Position numbers and translations under genes: made by a program. The notes below the pieces were generated by a model. It ran no database searches, was not told the DNA's origin, and saw only the letters and a list, made by a program, of their open reading frames with translations. Positions 1 through 9,171 of a DNA stretch of 35,239 bases are shown here, in pieces. The stretch comes from PVC group bacterium (GTDB taxonomy: Bacteria > Auribacterota > Erginobacteria > Erginobacterales > Erginobacteraceae): positions 1-35,239 of the forward strand of contig PWXJ01000033.1 of assembly GCA_003561965.1 (NCBI GenBank), read 5' to 3'. The stretch's first letter is position 1. Each line of letters starts with the position of its first letter.

Positions 1-91
1 AAGGGTTAACGTTAAGCGGGGCATTATTACATATCTCTGGATTTCGAAAAAGCAAGAACTCGGCGACCGGAATGATGCCCCCGACTCCCCT

Positions 92-1912
92 TCACCAGGA
101 GACCGGGAGGTAATCCCCGCCGCCCCAGTAGGAGCGGGTCAACCCCCGGACCGCCCACAATCCGGTTGACGGTCGATAGACCGCCGGGAGGGAGGTCCCG
201 CCGCCCGAATAGTCCCCTGGCTGGGGGTAGTCTCCGGGCGCCCCGAAGTAGAGCCGGGTCAGGCCCCGGATCGCCCACAAGCCCGTCCCCGGCCGGAAGA
301 CCGCGAATTCCCGGCCGCTGCCGGAATAAGCCGCCGGCACCGGGTAATCGCCGGAAGCGCCGAAGTAGAAACGGGTCACGGACCGGACCGCCCAGAGGCC
401 GGAAGAAGGACGGAAGATCCCGACCCGGGCGGGCCCCTCGCCGGAGGGGTCGACCGGGACCGGCAGGTCGCCGCCGGCCCCGAAATAAGCCCGGGTCACT
501 CCCCGGACCGCCCAGAGGCCGGACGACGGCCGGAAGATCGCCGGGTCGGTCCGGCCGTTGCCGCTGTAATCGGCCGGAACCGGGATGTCCCCGGACTTTC
601 CGTAGTAAAGCCGGGTCACGCCCCGGACCGCCCAGAGGCCGGAGGCTGGCCGAAAGACGGCCGGGTCGGTGGTCCCGTCGCCGTCGTAGTCGCCGGACGC
701 CGGCAGGTCCCCCGGTCCGCCGTAGTGAAATATCCGGGGACGAGCGGTTGGATGGGGAGCGATCATCCATCTCCCGTCGGCGGGCCGCCAGACCGCGACG
801 TCATCCCGCCCGTCCCCGTTGTAGTCCTTGCCGTCCACCACCAGCCGCAGCGGCGGGGGCACGGTCTGGGGGGCGAAGGAGACCGTCCAGAGGCCGGGCA
901 GGTCCCTTCCGCCCAGCCTCTCCAGGACCGTCCAGCTCGCCCCGCCGTCTTCCGTCCGCCAGATGCTGCCCTTCCAGCTGTAGGTGACCGCCCAGGCCTG
1001 GCGGGAATCCACGGCGCTGATCCCCATCGTGTACTCGTAGGAGAGATGGGAAGACCAGGTCAGGCCGCCGTCGGTGGTCCAGGAGATCGTCGAGTCGCTG
1101 GCCGCCCAGACGGTTTCGGCGTCCACGGCGTGAATCTCGTTGCCGTCGTGAGCGCCTTCGGTCTGGAGGTTCCAGGTCTCCCCGCCATCGGAGGTCTTGA
1201 GAATGAACCAATCCGCGCTGGCGATGGTCCCCCCGATCGCCCAGGCCGTCTCCCGGTCGACCGCGGAGATCCCCAGGATGTGATGGTAGCCGGGGCGGGC
1301 GACATCCCCGCCGCTCTGGCGGGTCCAGGTCGCCCCGGCGTCCTCGCTCTTGAGGATAACCGGGTAACCGTCCAGGGAGCCGCCGGTCACCCAGACCGTC
1401 TCCGGATCCGGGGCGCTGACCCCCTGGAGCTCGGCTTGCTCGTAGCCGTCCGGGATCCGGTCGTGCCAGGTCCGGCCGCCGTCGGCGGTGTGGAGGATCG
1501 TGCTGGCGCCGACATCCCCCCCCACCGCCCAGACGGTCTTGCCGCCGGGGGAAGTGACTTTCGTCAGGTCGAGATCCGGGATCTCGCCTGCCGTACCCTT
1601 CCGGGTCCAGGTCCGGCCCCCGTCGGTGGTATGGTAAATGGCCCCGTAACCGTCGGACTTTCCCACCACCCAGGCGGTATCGGGATCGACGGCGACCACC
1701 CCGGCCAGGTCAACGTCGGCCAGCTGCCCGACGCCCTGGCGGAACCAGGACCTCCCGCCGTCGGACGATCTCAGGATCGTCCCATAGCCGTCCCGGCTCT
1801 CTCCCACGGTCCAACCGGCGAAATATTCAAGCCCGGCGCCCGCCGGCGCGGCCAGAAACAACCAGCCCGGCGTTAACGTCAGTAACAACGCGGACAGGAA
1901 ACGGTTCTTCAT
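92..1912 (-). CDS. Secreted repeat protein: seven Asp-box (S/T-x-D-x-G-x-[ST]-W; Ycf48/BNR-like) repeats followed by ~six 40-aa FG-GAP/VCBS-like repeats
   Basis: ORF 92..2059 trimmed to internal ATG at 1910-1912 (MKNRFLSALLLTLTPGWLFLAAPAGAG signal peptide) preceded by SD-like GGAAGGAAAG; repeats SSDGGRSW, TTDGGRTW, TADGGRTW, SEDAGATW, TSDGGETW, TTDGGLTW, TEDGGASW; then repeated DYSGxGxxDPAVFRPSSGLWAVRGVTRxYFGxxGDxPVP. Confidence 0.88.
   Translation of the reverse strand: MKNRFLSALLLTLTPGWLFLAAPAGAGLEYFAGWTVGESRDGYGTILRSSDGGRSWFRQGVGQLADVDLAGVVAVDPDTAWVVGKSDGYGAIYHTTDGGRTWTRKGTAGEIPDLDLTKVTSPGGKTVWAVGGDVGASTILHTADGGRTWHDRIPDGYEQAELQGVSAPDPETVWVTGGSLDGYPVILKSEDAGATWTRQSGGDVARPGYHHILGISAVDRETAWAIGGTIASADWFILKTSDGGETWNLQTEGAHDGNEIHAVDAETVWAASDSTISWTTDGGLTWSSHLSYEYTMGISAVDSRQAWAVTYSWKGSIWRTEDGGASWTVLERLGGRDLPGLWTVSFAPQTVPPPLRLVVDGKDYNGDGRDDVAVWRPADGRWMIAPHPTARPRIFHYGGPGDLPASGDYDGDGTTDPAVFRPASGLWAVRGVTRLYYGKSGDIPVPADYSGNGRTDPAIFRPSSGLWAVRGVTRAYFGAGGDLPVPVDPSGEGPARVGIFRPSSGLWAVRSVTRFYFGASGDYPVPAAYSGSGREFAVFRPGTGLWAIRGLTRLYFGAPGDYPQPGDYSGGGTSLPAVYRPSTGLWAVRGLTRSYWGGGDYLPVSW
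95..826 (-). repeat. Intragenic ~120-nt tandem repeats encoding six ~40-aa VCBS/FG-GAP-like units
   Basis: Six consecutive units of 45, 40, 40, 40, 39 and 40 aa by manual count, sharing FRPxSGLWAVRGVTRxYFG. Confidence 0.85.
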
Positions 1913-2019
1913 AATCGACTTTCCTTCCCGATAAACCGGGTTGCATCGAGAGACACCCCGCTGTTGATCGTTACCGGCGCCAGTCTCCGAAAATCCCAAA
2001 CCTTCCGGCCACGAAGCAG

Positions 2020-2049
2020 TTGCCGATTTCCGGCGATATATGGTATAGG
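2020..2049 (+). promoter_or_regulatory. Possible sigma70-like promoter for the chagasin-like gene (TTGCCG-N18-TATAGG)
   Basis: TTGCCG at 2020-2025 and TATAGG at 2044-2049 in the divergent intergenic region, just upstream of ATG 2062. Match is weak. Confidence 0.3.
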
Positions 2050-2061
2050 ATAGTAACATCG

Positions 2062-2539
<478 letters not shown>

Positions 2540-2551
2540 ATTCGCGGAGAT

Positions 2552-2591
2552 TCGCGCCTGCGCGCTGAAGCGCTACGACGCGCAAGCGCGA
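2552..2591. repeat. GC-rich multi-hairpin element (TCGCGC ... GCGC-TGAA-GCGC ... GCGCGA)
   Basis: Outer inverted repeat TCGCGC 2552-2557 / GCGCGA 2586-2591; inner hairpin GCGC-TGAA-GCGC 2562-2573; lies between the convergent genes. Confidence 0.7.
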
Positions 2592-2642
2592 GATTAGTGG
2601 TTAAACCCAAGGGGGCGCGGCTGGGGATTAATTCCATCAGTG

Positions 2643-3749
2643 TCAATTAGTGGAATTAGTGGACTTATTTTCCTCGGGCTCGAAACTTCCGTAAACGGCT
2701 TCAACCGGGTGGAGCCCGTCGAGGATCACCGTCTCGATCATCGTCCCCCGGGTGACCAAGACCGGCGGGAAGAGAACGGCGGGCACCTCCCGGCCGTTAT
2801 GCTTAAGATAGCGCTCCTCCCGGCCCAGCGATCCGGCGATCTCGCCCGGCTCCATCCCCCGGACCAGGCGGATCGCCGCCCGGACCGCCGCCGAGGCCAG
2901 CTCCTCCGGGGGGATGTAGACGGTCAGCAACTGGTCCCCGGCGATGATCCGGCGGGAGGCGGCCAGGCCGGCCCCCCGTCCCGCCACCAGGATCCGGCCG
3001 GAGAGGTTTTCCTCCGCCACCGCCGCGGCCGCCCCGGCGGCCAGCCGGTCGTCGAAGGCGATGACCGCCGAGATCGCCTCCCGGGCCCGGACCGGCCGGG
3101 CGAGCAGTTTTTCCGTCCGGCGCCGGGCCTCTTCCTCGGTGGGGGGGGAGAGGCGGAGGTCGGCGGCGATCCCGGTCTTCTCCCCCCGCAACTCCTCCCA
3201 TTCGGCCAGGGCCCGCAACTGTCCCGACCGGAGCCGCTCCGCCCGGGGGTCGTTATCCGCGCCGCCGAGCAGTACCAGTCCCCGGCCCGGGATCCGCTCC
3301 CGGACGGTCCGGGCCTGGAGATAGCCGGCCGCCTCCAGGTCCGGGCCGACAAAGAGCTCGATATTGACTCCGGGGATCAAGTCGCCGCAGGCGATCACCG
3401 GAACCGGCAGGGAAACCCACTCCCCGGGGGACGGAGCGGAGTAATCCGGGACGGACGGGATCGCCAGCAGGAGGTCGGCCCCGGCCGCGATCAGCTCCCG
3501 GGCCTGGCGCTGTTGGACCTCCCGACCCCCGCCGTCCGCGGTCCGGACCAGGACCTCGAATCCGGCCGTTCGGGACTTCTCGAGCAGGGCGGCCCCCTCC
3601 CACCCCCAGGGCTCGCCGTCGGTACTCTCCAGCAGCAAACCGAGAACGACCCGCTCGCCGGCGGAGAGCCGCTCCCGGGACGAAGCGCAGGCGGCCAGGA
3701 GGAGGATCAGAGCGGATACCACAAACCAGTTACGGAGGATGTTTTTCAT
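2643..3749 (-). CDS. Periplasmic sugar-binding lipoprotein (xylose/ribose-type, Peripla_BP-like)
   Basis: Lipobox LLLAAC; type I SBP layout (VLGLLLES..., AGADLLLAIPSV..., GRGLVLLGGADNDPRAERLRSGQ..., VIAFDDRLAAGAAAAVAE). Confidence 0.75.
   Translation of the reverse strand: MKNILRNWFVVSALILLLAACASSRERLSAGERVVLGLLLESTDGEPWGWEGAALLEKSRTAGFEVLVRTADGGGREVQQRQARELIAAGADLLLAIPSVPDYSAPSPGEWVSLPVPVIACGDLIPGVNIELFVGPDLEAAGYLQARTVRERIPGRGLVLLGGADNDPRAERLRSGQLRALAEWEELRGEKTGIAADLRLSPPTEEEARRRTEKLLARPVRAREAISAVIAFDDRLAAGAAAAVAEENLSGRILVAGRGAGLAASRRIIAGDQLLTVYIPPEELASAAVRAAIRLVRGMEPGEIAGSLGREERYLKHNGREVPAVLFPPVLVTRGTMIETVILDGLHPVEAVYGSFEPEENKSTNSTN
2645..2662. repeat. 9-mer tandem repeat AATTAGTGG x2 at the 3' end of the substrate-binding protein gene
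   Basis: Encodes STNSTN at the C-terminus on the minus strand, directly followed by TGA. Confidence 0.8.
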
Positions 3750-3809
3750 ACGTATTCAGCGGGCCGGTGGAGCAGGCATTCCCGGCTGGCCGGCGGAGGG
3801 CACAGACAG

Positions 3810-3831
3810 AATAAACTGTGCTGCCTATTTT
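3810..3831. other. Short inverted repeat GCACAG-N10-CTGTGC between M16 peptidase stop and SBP start
   Basis: GCACAG 3810-3815 / CTGTGC 3826-3831. Confidence 0.45.
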
Positions 3832-3847
3832 CACGGACAGGAATGGG

Positions 3848-6814
3848 CTAGAGATCGGCGATCGGGAATTCTCCTTTCAGTTTGGCGGCGGCGGTCTTTA
3901 GTTTCTCCCGGGAAGCGATCACGCAGACCGGGGCGGTCTTCAAACTTGGGCGGATGATCTCCGCGGCGGCCCGGCGGACCTGCTCTCCGGTCAGGGCGAG
4001 GAGCCGCCGGCGGAACTCCCGGAGCCGGGCCGGGGTGGTCCGCCGCAGGTGCCGGTAGAGGGCCAGCTCCACCGCCTGGCCGGGACGGATCGGGCGGTCG
4101 AGGGTCTTGACCGCCCCGATGATCGCCTGCTCGACCCCGGGCCCGCTCAGATCCATCTCTTTCTGGATATAGTCGTCGATCCCATCGTAAGCCCGGAGCG
4201 TCTCGACGACATTCGGGTCGCGGTAGCTGGCCAGGGCGAACAGACCCCGCAGGGGATGATAAACGGCCGAGCAGCCGTAGGCCCCGCCCCGGACCCGGAC
4301 CGTCTCCCAGAGGTAACCGTAGCTCAAGTTCTGGGAGATCAGCAGAAGGGCGGGTCCGTCGGGGTGGGTATAGGAGACCGCCGGGAGGGCCCGGGCGACA
4401 AAGGCGACCTCGGCGGGGACGGCGACCCCTTCCCGCCGGGGAACAGCGGGAAGTTCGGGGAGGGGCCCTCCTCCCTCCTCTTCCCGGTTCAAATCCGACA
4501 GCAGGGAGCCGTACCATTCCCGGACCGTCGCGACCGCTTTCTCTCCCCCGACCACGGAGAGGGTAACCCGGTTTCTGGCCTGGAGAGAATCCCGGATCCC
4601 CGCCAGCCGGTTCTCGAGACCCCGGGGATCGGCGGCGAAGGCGTCCGGGAGCCGGTCATAGAGCCTCACCTGGTCGAGGCCCCGGAGGGACTCGTGAAGG
4701 GCGCAGTTGCGGTTCAGGCCCCGGGCGGCGCGGGAGAGGGCGAAACTGTTCCCGGCCGGGACCACCCGGCTCTTCAGGGCCACCTTACCCTGGAGGATCA
4801 CGTCCCGGAGACGGTCCCGGTCGGAGAGGTCGCAACGGGTAAGGCGGTCGGCGAGCATCGCCAGCATCTCCGGGAGTTTCCGGTCGAGGGCCCGGCAGAA
4901 GACGGTCAGGTAAGGGCGGAATTCCCGGTGATCCCCGGAGGTCCCGGCGGCGGCGGGGACGGAGTCGACCCCGCCGGAACAGGCGGCCTCCCGGTCGGCC
5001 ATCGCCGCGAAGTCGTAATCGGCCGCCCCCATCTCGCAGAGGGCGTCGGCCAGCAGCGGGAGGTAGGGATATGCCGCCCCGGGCAGTCCCCGGAGATCGA
5101 AGGCGAGGGCGAGGTAGGTGATCCCGTTGCTGAAGACGTCGGTGGCCAGAAACGGCCGGCCGGCGACGGTCTCGACGGAGGTGGAGAGGAGAAACGGCTC
5201 GGCCGGGACGTCGACGCGGGAAAGCCGGGGGAGCGTGGCCAGGGCCTCGGGCGGGTTGGGCGAGGCCTGGAGTTCTTCGAGTTCTACCGCCTGGCGGGCG
5301 ATCCGCCGCCGCTCGCCGGGGGAGAGAGAATCCCTGATCTCTTTCAGTTCTCTCCGCTCGGCCCGCTCCTTCCTTTCGGCCAGCCCGGGATCGGGGGGGA
5401 AGACCAGCAGGACCCGGTTGGGGTTGTCGACCACCAGCTTCCGGAGGCGTCTTTCGAAGTACCCCTCCTCGCTCTCCCAGCGGCGGCGGACTTCCCGGAT
5501 CTGCCGGTTGAGCCGCATCCAGACCAGGGGGTCGCCGGAAGCGGCCCAGGACTCAAAGGCCCGGTCCATCAGCCGCAGCGGATAGTGGCTCTTGATCTCC
5601 CGGGCGGCCAGCTCGAAATTGTGGAAGGAGGACCCGAGCTTCTCCCGGTCGAGGCCCCGGGCGGCCAGCCGGGAGCAGGTCTCGAGGACCAGTTCGAGGA
5701 TCCGGTCCGCCCGGTCTTCCTCGCTCCCCTTCAGCCCGACGGCGAAACAGGTATCCCGCTGGGAGGAGGAATAGCCGGAGTCGGTCAGTTCCTCGCCCAG
5801 CCGGGAGTCGATCAGGGCCTTGCGCAGCGGCGAGGCGGCATTCCCGAGGAGGTAATGGGAGAGGACGTGGAGGGAGAGCGTCTCCACCGGCCGGATGTTA
5901 CGCCCGGCCCGGAAGGCCGCCACCACCGCCGTCTTCGAGCGGGGGTCTTCCGCCGGCCCGACGGGATAAGGCCGCCGGACCAGCCGGGGCTTCTTCCAGG
6001 CCGGCTGGGGGGAGATCGCGGTATCGATAACGGCGCGGGAATACCCGGAGAGATACTCCCGGTCGAGAAACTCGAGGTGGCGGAGGGTGGGGATCGAACC
6101 GTAGATGAAGACCAGGGAGTTGGAAGGGTGGTAGCGGGTCCGGTGATACTCCCGGAACCGCTCATAGGAGAGAGCGCGGATCGCCTCCGGAAGACCGCCG
6201 TAGTCCCGGCCGTAGGCGTTGGCGGGGAAGAGATTCTTCATCATCTCCCGGTCGATGATCCCGTCGAGATCGGAGTAAACCCCTTTCATCTCGTTGTAGA
6301 CTATTCCCTTGTAGATCAGGTTCCCCGAAGGGCCGGGGGGATCGACAAAGGCCAGGTGACGCCCCTCCTGGCGGAAGTGGGCAAGGCTGATCCGGGGATA
6401 AAAGACGGCGTCGCAGTAAACCCCGGCCAGGTTGAAGAAATCCTTCTCGTTGATACTGGCGCAGGGGTAGATGGTCCGGTCGGGATAGGTCATCGCGTTG
6501 AGGAAGGTGGCCAGGCTGGTCCGGAGGAGTTCGACGAAGGGGTCCTTGACCGGATAGCGCCGCGAACCGCAGAGCACGGTGTGCTCGAGGATGTGGGGCA
6601 GACCGCTGTCGTCGGGGGGCGGGGTCCGGAAACCGATGGCGAAGAGGTTTTCCGGGTCGGCGGCGTGGAGGTGGATCAGCCGGCCGCCGCTCTGAATATG
6701 TTCGGCGCCGTACGCCACCGCCCGGGTCTCCGGCAGGGCGGTCACCCGGGTGATCCGGAAACCGTTGATGACCCCGCCGACGGCGAGATCGGGATGGATA
6801 GGGGGGTGTTTCAC
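3848..6814 (-). CDS. M16C metallopeptidase, presequence protease (PreP/Cym1)-like
   Basis: 988 aa; inverted zinc motif HxxEH (HILEH) in GLPHILEHTVLCGSRRYPVKDPF; long two-half M16C layout. Confidence 0.93.
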   Translation of the reverse strand: MKHPPIHPDLAVGGVINGFRITRVTALPETRAVAYGAEHIQSGGRLIHLHAADPENLFAIGFRTPPPDDSGLPHILEHTVLCGSRRYPVKDPFVELLRTSLATFLNAMTYPDRTIYPCASINEKDFFNLAGVYCDAVFYPRISLAHFRQEGRHLAFVDPPGPSGNLIYKGIVYNEMKGVYSDLDGIIDREMMKNLFPANAYGRDYGGLPEAIRALSYERFREYHRTRYHPSNSLVFIYGSIPTLRHLEFLDREYLSGYSRAVIDTAISPQPAWKKPRLVRRPYPVGPAEDPRSKTAVVAAFRAGRNIRPVETLSLHVLSHYLLGNAASPLRKALIDSRLGEELTDSGYSSSQRDTCFAVGLKGSEEDRADRILELVLETCSRLAARGLDREKLGSSFHNFELAAREIKSHYPLRLMDRAFESWAASGDPLVWMRLNRQIREVRRRWESEEGYFERRLRKLVVDNPNRVLLVFPPDPGLAERKERAERRELKEIRDSLSPGERRRIARQAVELEELQASPNPPEALATLPRLSRVDVPAEPFLLSTSVETVAGRPFLATDVFSNGITYLALAFDLRGLPGAAYPYLPLLADALCEMGAADYDFAAMADREAACSGGVDSVPAAAGTSGDHREFRPYLTVFCRALDRKLPEMLAMLADRLTRCDLSDRDRLRDVILQGKVALKSRVVPAGNSFALSRAARGLNRNCALHESLRGLDQVRLYDRLPDAFAADPRGLENRLAGIRDSLQARNRVTLSVVGGEKAVATVREWYGSLLSDLNREEEGGGPLPELPAVPRREGVAVPAEVAFVARALPAVSYTHPDGPALLLISQNLSYGYLWETVRVRGGAYGCSAVYHPLRGLFALASYRDPNVVETLRAYDGIDDYIQKEMDLSGPGVEQAIIGAVKTLDRPIRPGQAVELALYRHLRRTTPARLREFRRRLLALTGEQVRRAAAEIIRPSLKTAPVCVIASREKLKTAAAKLKGEFPIADL

Positions 6815-6863
6815 GACCGCGATTTCCGGGTGACGGCCCGGAGCCGATCTCCGGGAGCAAAAG

Positions 6864-7481
6864 TCACCGGGCAGCCGGTTTCCCGGGGAGGGAGCGGAGC
6901 TCTTCCGCCGCCGCCAGCTCCTCGACCGCCCGGGCCAACGCCCCGGCGACCGCCGCGCTCATCGCCTTCGCCAGTTCTCCCGCCCCCTCCTGGGGAACCG
7001 AGGAGACAAACCGGCCGCTCCAGACCGCGGAACCGGTATCGGCCCGGACCGCCTCCAGGATCATCGAAAACTCGGCCCGGATCTCCTCCCCCTCGATCAC
7101 CTGGTCGAAACTGAGGATCTCGGCAAGCAGGGAGATATCGGCCCGGGGGTCCTGGCCGATCATTTCCAGCCGGCTGAAGAGACCGGAGCGGTCGAGGGCG
7201 TCGATCAGGGCCCGGCGGACCATAATCGCGGGGAGTTCCGCCCAGCGGCTATGCTCGTAAAAACCGACCCGGTATGTACCCCGGCGGAAGACCATCCGGT
7301 CCTGGTAGCGGAGCGGCACGCGAAAGTCGCTGACGTCAACCGCCAGGGGCAGCGGCTCGGTGACCGCCGGAACAACCGGCTCGGGGTGGAGCAGGTAATA
7401 ATCGGTCGGCCGGGGGGAGCGGCAGCCGCCAAGGATGATCATAATCAACAGCCCGGCAAGTCCGGTTAAGATAGTTCTCAT
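6864..7481 (-). CDS. ABC-transport auxiliary lipoprotein (PqiC/LptE-like ABC_trans_aux)
   Basis: Lipobox ILGGC; PRPTDYYLLHPEP; DQVIEGEEIRAEFSMILEAVRADTGSAVWSGRF; located after mlaD. Confidence 0.82.
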   Translation of the reverse strand: MRTILTGLAGLLIMIILGGCRSPRPTDYYLLHPEPVVPAVTEPLPLAVDVSDFRVPLRYQDRMVFRRGTYRVGFYEHSRWAELPAIMVRRALIDALDRSGLFSRLEMIGQDPRADISLLAEILSFDQVIEGEEIRAEFSMILEAVRADTGSAVWSGRFVSSVPQEGAGELAKAMSAAVAGALARAVEELAAAEELRSLPGKPAAR

Positions 7482-7499
7482 ATTTTCCTCCTGTCGGCT

Positions 7500-8243
7500 T
7501 CAGCGGGCATAGGAGTCCCGGGACCGCTTCCTTCCCCACATCAGGGAAGAGGGGTTCTCCCGAAGATACCGCATCGTGGCGGCGGATTCCAGCATCCCCC
7601 GCTGGAAGGTAATCATCGACTGTTTCAGTTCGTAACCCTGTTCCTGGATATCCCGCCGAACCAGCCGGAGCAGGCCGGTCAGTTCGTCCAGGGAATGTTC
7701 CAGGGCAACCACCGACCCGTCGGCGTTTTCCAGCAGGGCGGTGACCCGGTCGGGGGTATCACCCCCTAGAGTCAGGTTGAGACTGTCGAGGATATCGTGG
7801 ACGTTGTCAAGAATGTCCGGGATATTCCTCAGCAGGTTGGCCAGGACCGAGGGGGAGGAAGGGATCGTCGAACCCGGGGGGAGGTCGGCCGCCCCCGGAT
7901 CTCCGCCGGAGAGTTCCACCACCATCCCCCCCATCAGGTTGCCGAGTTCCAGCTGGGCCATCACCCCTTCCCGGAGATCGACGGTCTCGGTCTCGATCCC
8001 GACCTGAACCACGATCCGGTTGTCCTCCCGGACCCGGATACTCTCGACCTTCCCCACCGGAACCCCCTGATAGAGGACAGAGGAGTCGCGCTGGAGTCCG
8101 CTGACGCTCTCTTCGAAGATAATGTAATAGGTATCCCGGGGAGTCCGGCCCTCGAAGGCGATAACCACCAGGACCAGCACCGTCAGGGCCAACCCGGCCA
8201 AAACGAATATCCCCACCTTGGCTGTCTGCGCTCTGGTTGCCAT
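7500..8243 (-). CDS. mlaD: MCE-domain lipid transport protein (MlaD-like)
   Basis: N-terminal TM, MCE motif YIIFEESVSGLQRDSSVLYQGVPVGKVESIRV; downstream of MlaE/MlaF-type genes. Confidence 0.92.
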   Translation of the reverse strand: MATRAQTAKVGIFVLAGLALTVLVLVVIAFEGRTPRDTYYIIFEESVSGLQRDSSVLYQGVPVGKVESIRVREDNRIVVQVGIETETVDLREGVMAQLELGNLMGGMVVELSGGDPGAADLPPGSTIPSSPSVLANLLRNIPDILDNVHDILDSLNLTLGGDTPDRVTALLENADGSVVALEHSLDELTGLLRLVRRDIQEQGYELKQSMITFQRGMLESAATMRYLRENPSSLMWGRKRSRDSYAR

Positions 8244-8286
8244 AACCTTGCTCCTCCTTGATCCAGGAGTTTATTAACTTTCCACA

Positions 8287-8322
8287 AAGGACGAAAAAGA
8301 CTTAAAGGACCTAAAGGACACA
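8287..8322 (+). repeat. 9-mer tandem module AAGGACGAA-AAAGACTTA-AAGGACCTA-AAGGACACA
   Basis: Four contiguous 9-nt units after CCACA; second copy with shuffled unit order at 19188-19223. Confidence 0.88.
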
Positions 8323-8341
8323 ATACTCCTCACTGCTCGAA

Positions 8342-8370
8342 TCCGCCACAGCCCGGAGGGCGACGGCGGA
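8342..8370. repeat. 29-nt REP-like hairpin TCCGCC-ACA-GCCC-GGA-GGGC-GAC-GGCGGA
   Basis: Two-tier stem; 27/29 identical to 13685-13713. Confidence 0.9.
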
Positions 8371-8379
8371 ACTAATTAC

Positions 8380-8421
8380 CATTCCCCATTCCCTATTCCC
8401 TATTCCCTATTCCCTATTCCC
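8380..8421 (-). repeat. Heptamer tandem array (CATTCCC x2, TATTCCC x4) across the mlaF stop codon
   Basis: Six contiguous 7-nt units; on the coding strand the last codons GGA ATA GGG AAT AGG GAA TAG (GIGNRE*) are array sequence. Confidence 0.95.
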
Positions 8422-9161
8422 CGGTCGGGCTGACGGAGGAAGAACTGGCGGACCCGGGGATGATCGGAGGATTCGGCTTCCTCGAGAGTTCCGATAAAGA
8501 TAATTTTGCCCCCGTCGAGCATCAGGATCCGGTCGGCCACGGTCCGGATCGAGTACAGTTCGTGGGTGACCACCACCATTGTCAGGTCCATCAGCCGCCT
8601 CAGTTCAAGAATAACCTGGTCGAGACCGGCTCCGATGACCGGGTCGAGCCCGGCCGAGGGTTCGTCGAAGAAGACCACTTCGGGATCGGCGGCGATCGCC
8701 CGGGCGAAGCCGACCCGCTTCTTCATCCCCCCGGAGAGTTCTTCCGGGTAACGCCGGCCCTGGTCTCCCAGCCCGACCAGGTTCAGCTTCATCCGGGCCA
8801 GGATTCTCCTCTGCTCCCGGTCGCCGATCCCGTACTCCTCCAGGGGGAGGGCGACATTCTCGCCCACGGTCATCGAGTTGAAGAGGGCCCCGCCCTGGAA
8901 GGAGAGCCCGACCCGGTGAAGCAGCCGGCCCAGTTCGTCCTCCTCCATCCTGGTGATGTCCCTCCCCCAGTAGGAGATCGACCCGGAAAGCGGCGGCTGG
9001 AGGCCGACCAGATGTCTCAGCAGCGTCGACTTCCCGCAGCCGGACCCGCCGACCACCACCAGGATCTCCCCGGGGTGGATGTCGAAAGTTATCTCTTCCA
9101 GGATCACGGTCTCGCCGTAACCGGCTTTCAGATCCCGGACCTTGATGATCGGTGATTTCAC
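8400..9161 (-). CDS. mlaF: Lipid-transport ABC ATPase (MlaF-like)
   Basis: Walker A GGSGCGKST; signature LSGGMKKRVGFARAI; Walker B VVFFDEPSAGLDP. Confidence 0.95.
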   Translation of the reverse strand: MKSPIIKVRDLKAGYGETVILEEITFDIHPGEILVVVGGSGCGKSTLLRHLVGLQPPLSGSISYWGRDITRMEEDELGRLLHRVGLSFQGGALFNSMTVGENVALPLEEYGIGDREQRRILARMKLNLVGLGDQGRRYPEELSGGMKKRVGFARAIAADPEVVFFDEPSAGLDPVIGAGLDQVILELRRLMDLTMVVVTHELYSIRTVADRILMLDGGKIIFIGTLEEAESSDHPRVRQFFLRQPDRGIGNRE

Positions 9162-9171
9162 AATCGCGGTT

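Noticed and set aside
6-15. Perfect palindrome TTAACGTTAA at the window edge
   Set aside because: Short and isolated; no second copy with context was found, so it may be chance.
725-1876. 383-aa plus-strand ORF and the 27..770 and 166..987 ORFs over the repeat protein
   Set aside because: Alternate-frame readings of the repetitive GC-rich C-terminus. The minus frame with signal peptide and Asp-boxes is the coding one.
4049-7114. 1021-aa plus-strand ORF opposite the M16C peptidase
   Set aside because: Antisense shadow of a high-GC gene. Composition is dominated by G, P, D, E, V and Q with no recognisable domain, while the minus frame is a clear M16C protein.
8380-8421. Heptamer arrays considered as CRISPR repeats
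   Set aside because: Units are 7 nt, contiguous, with no spacers, and there are no cas genes.
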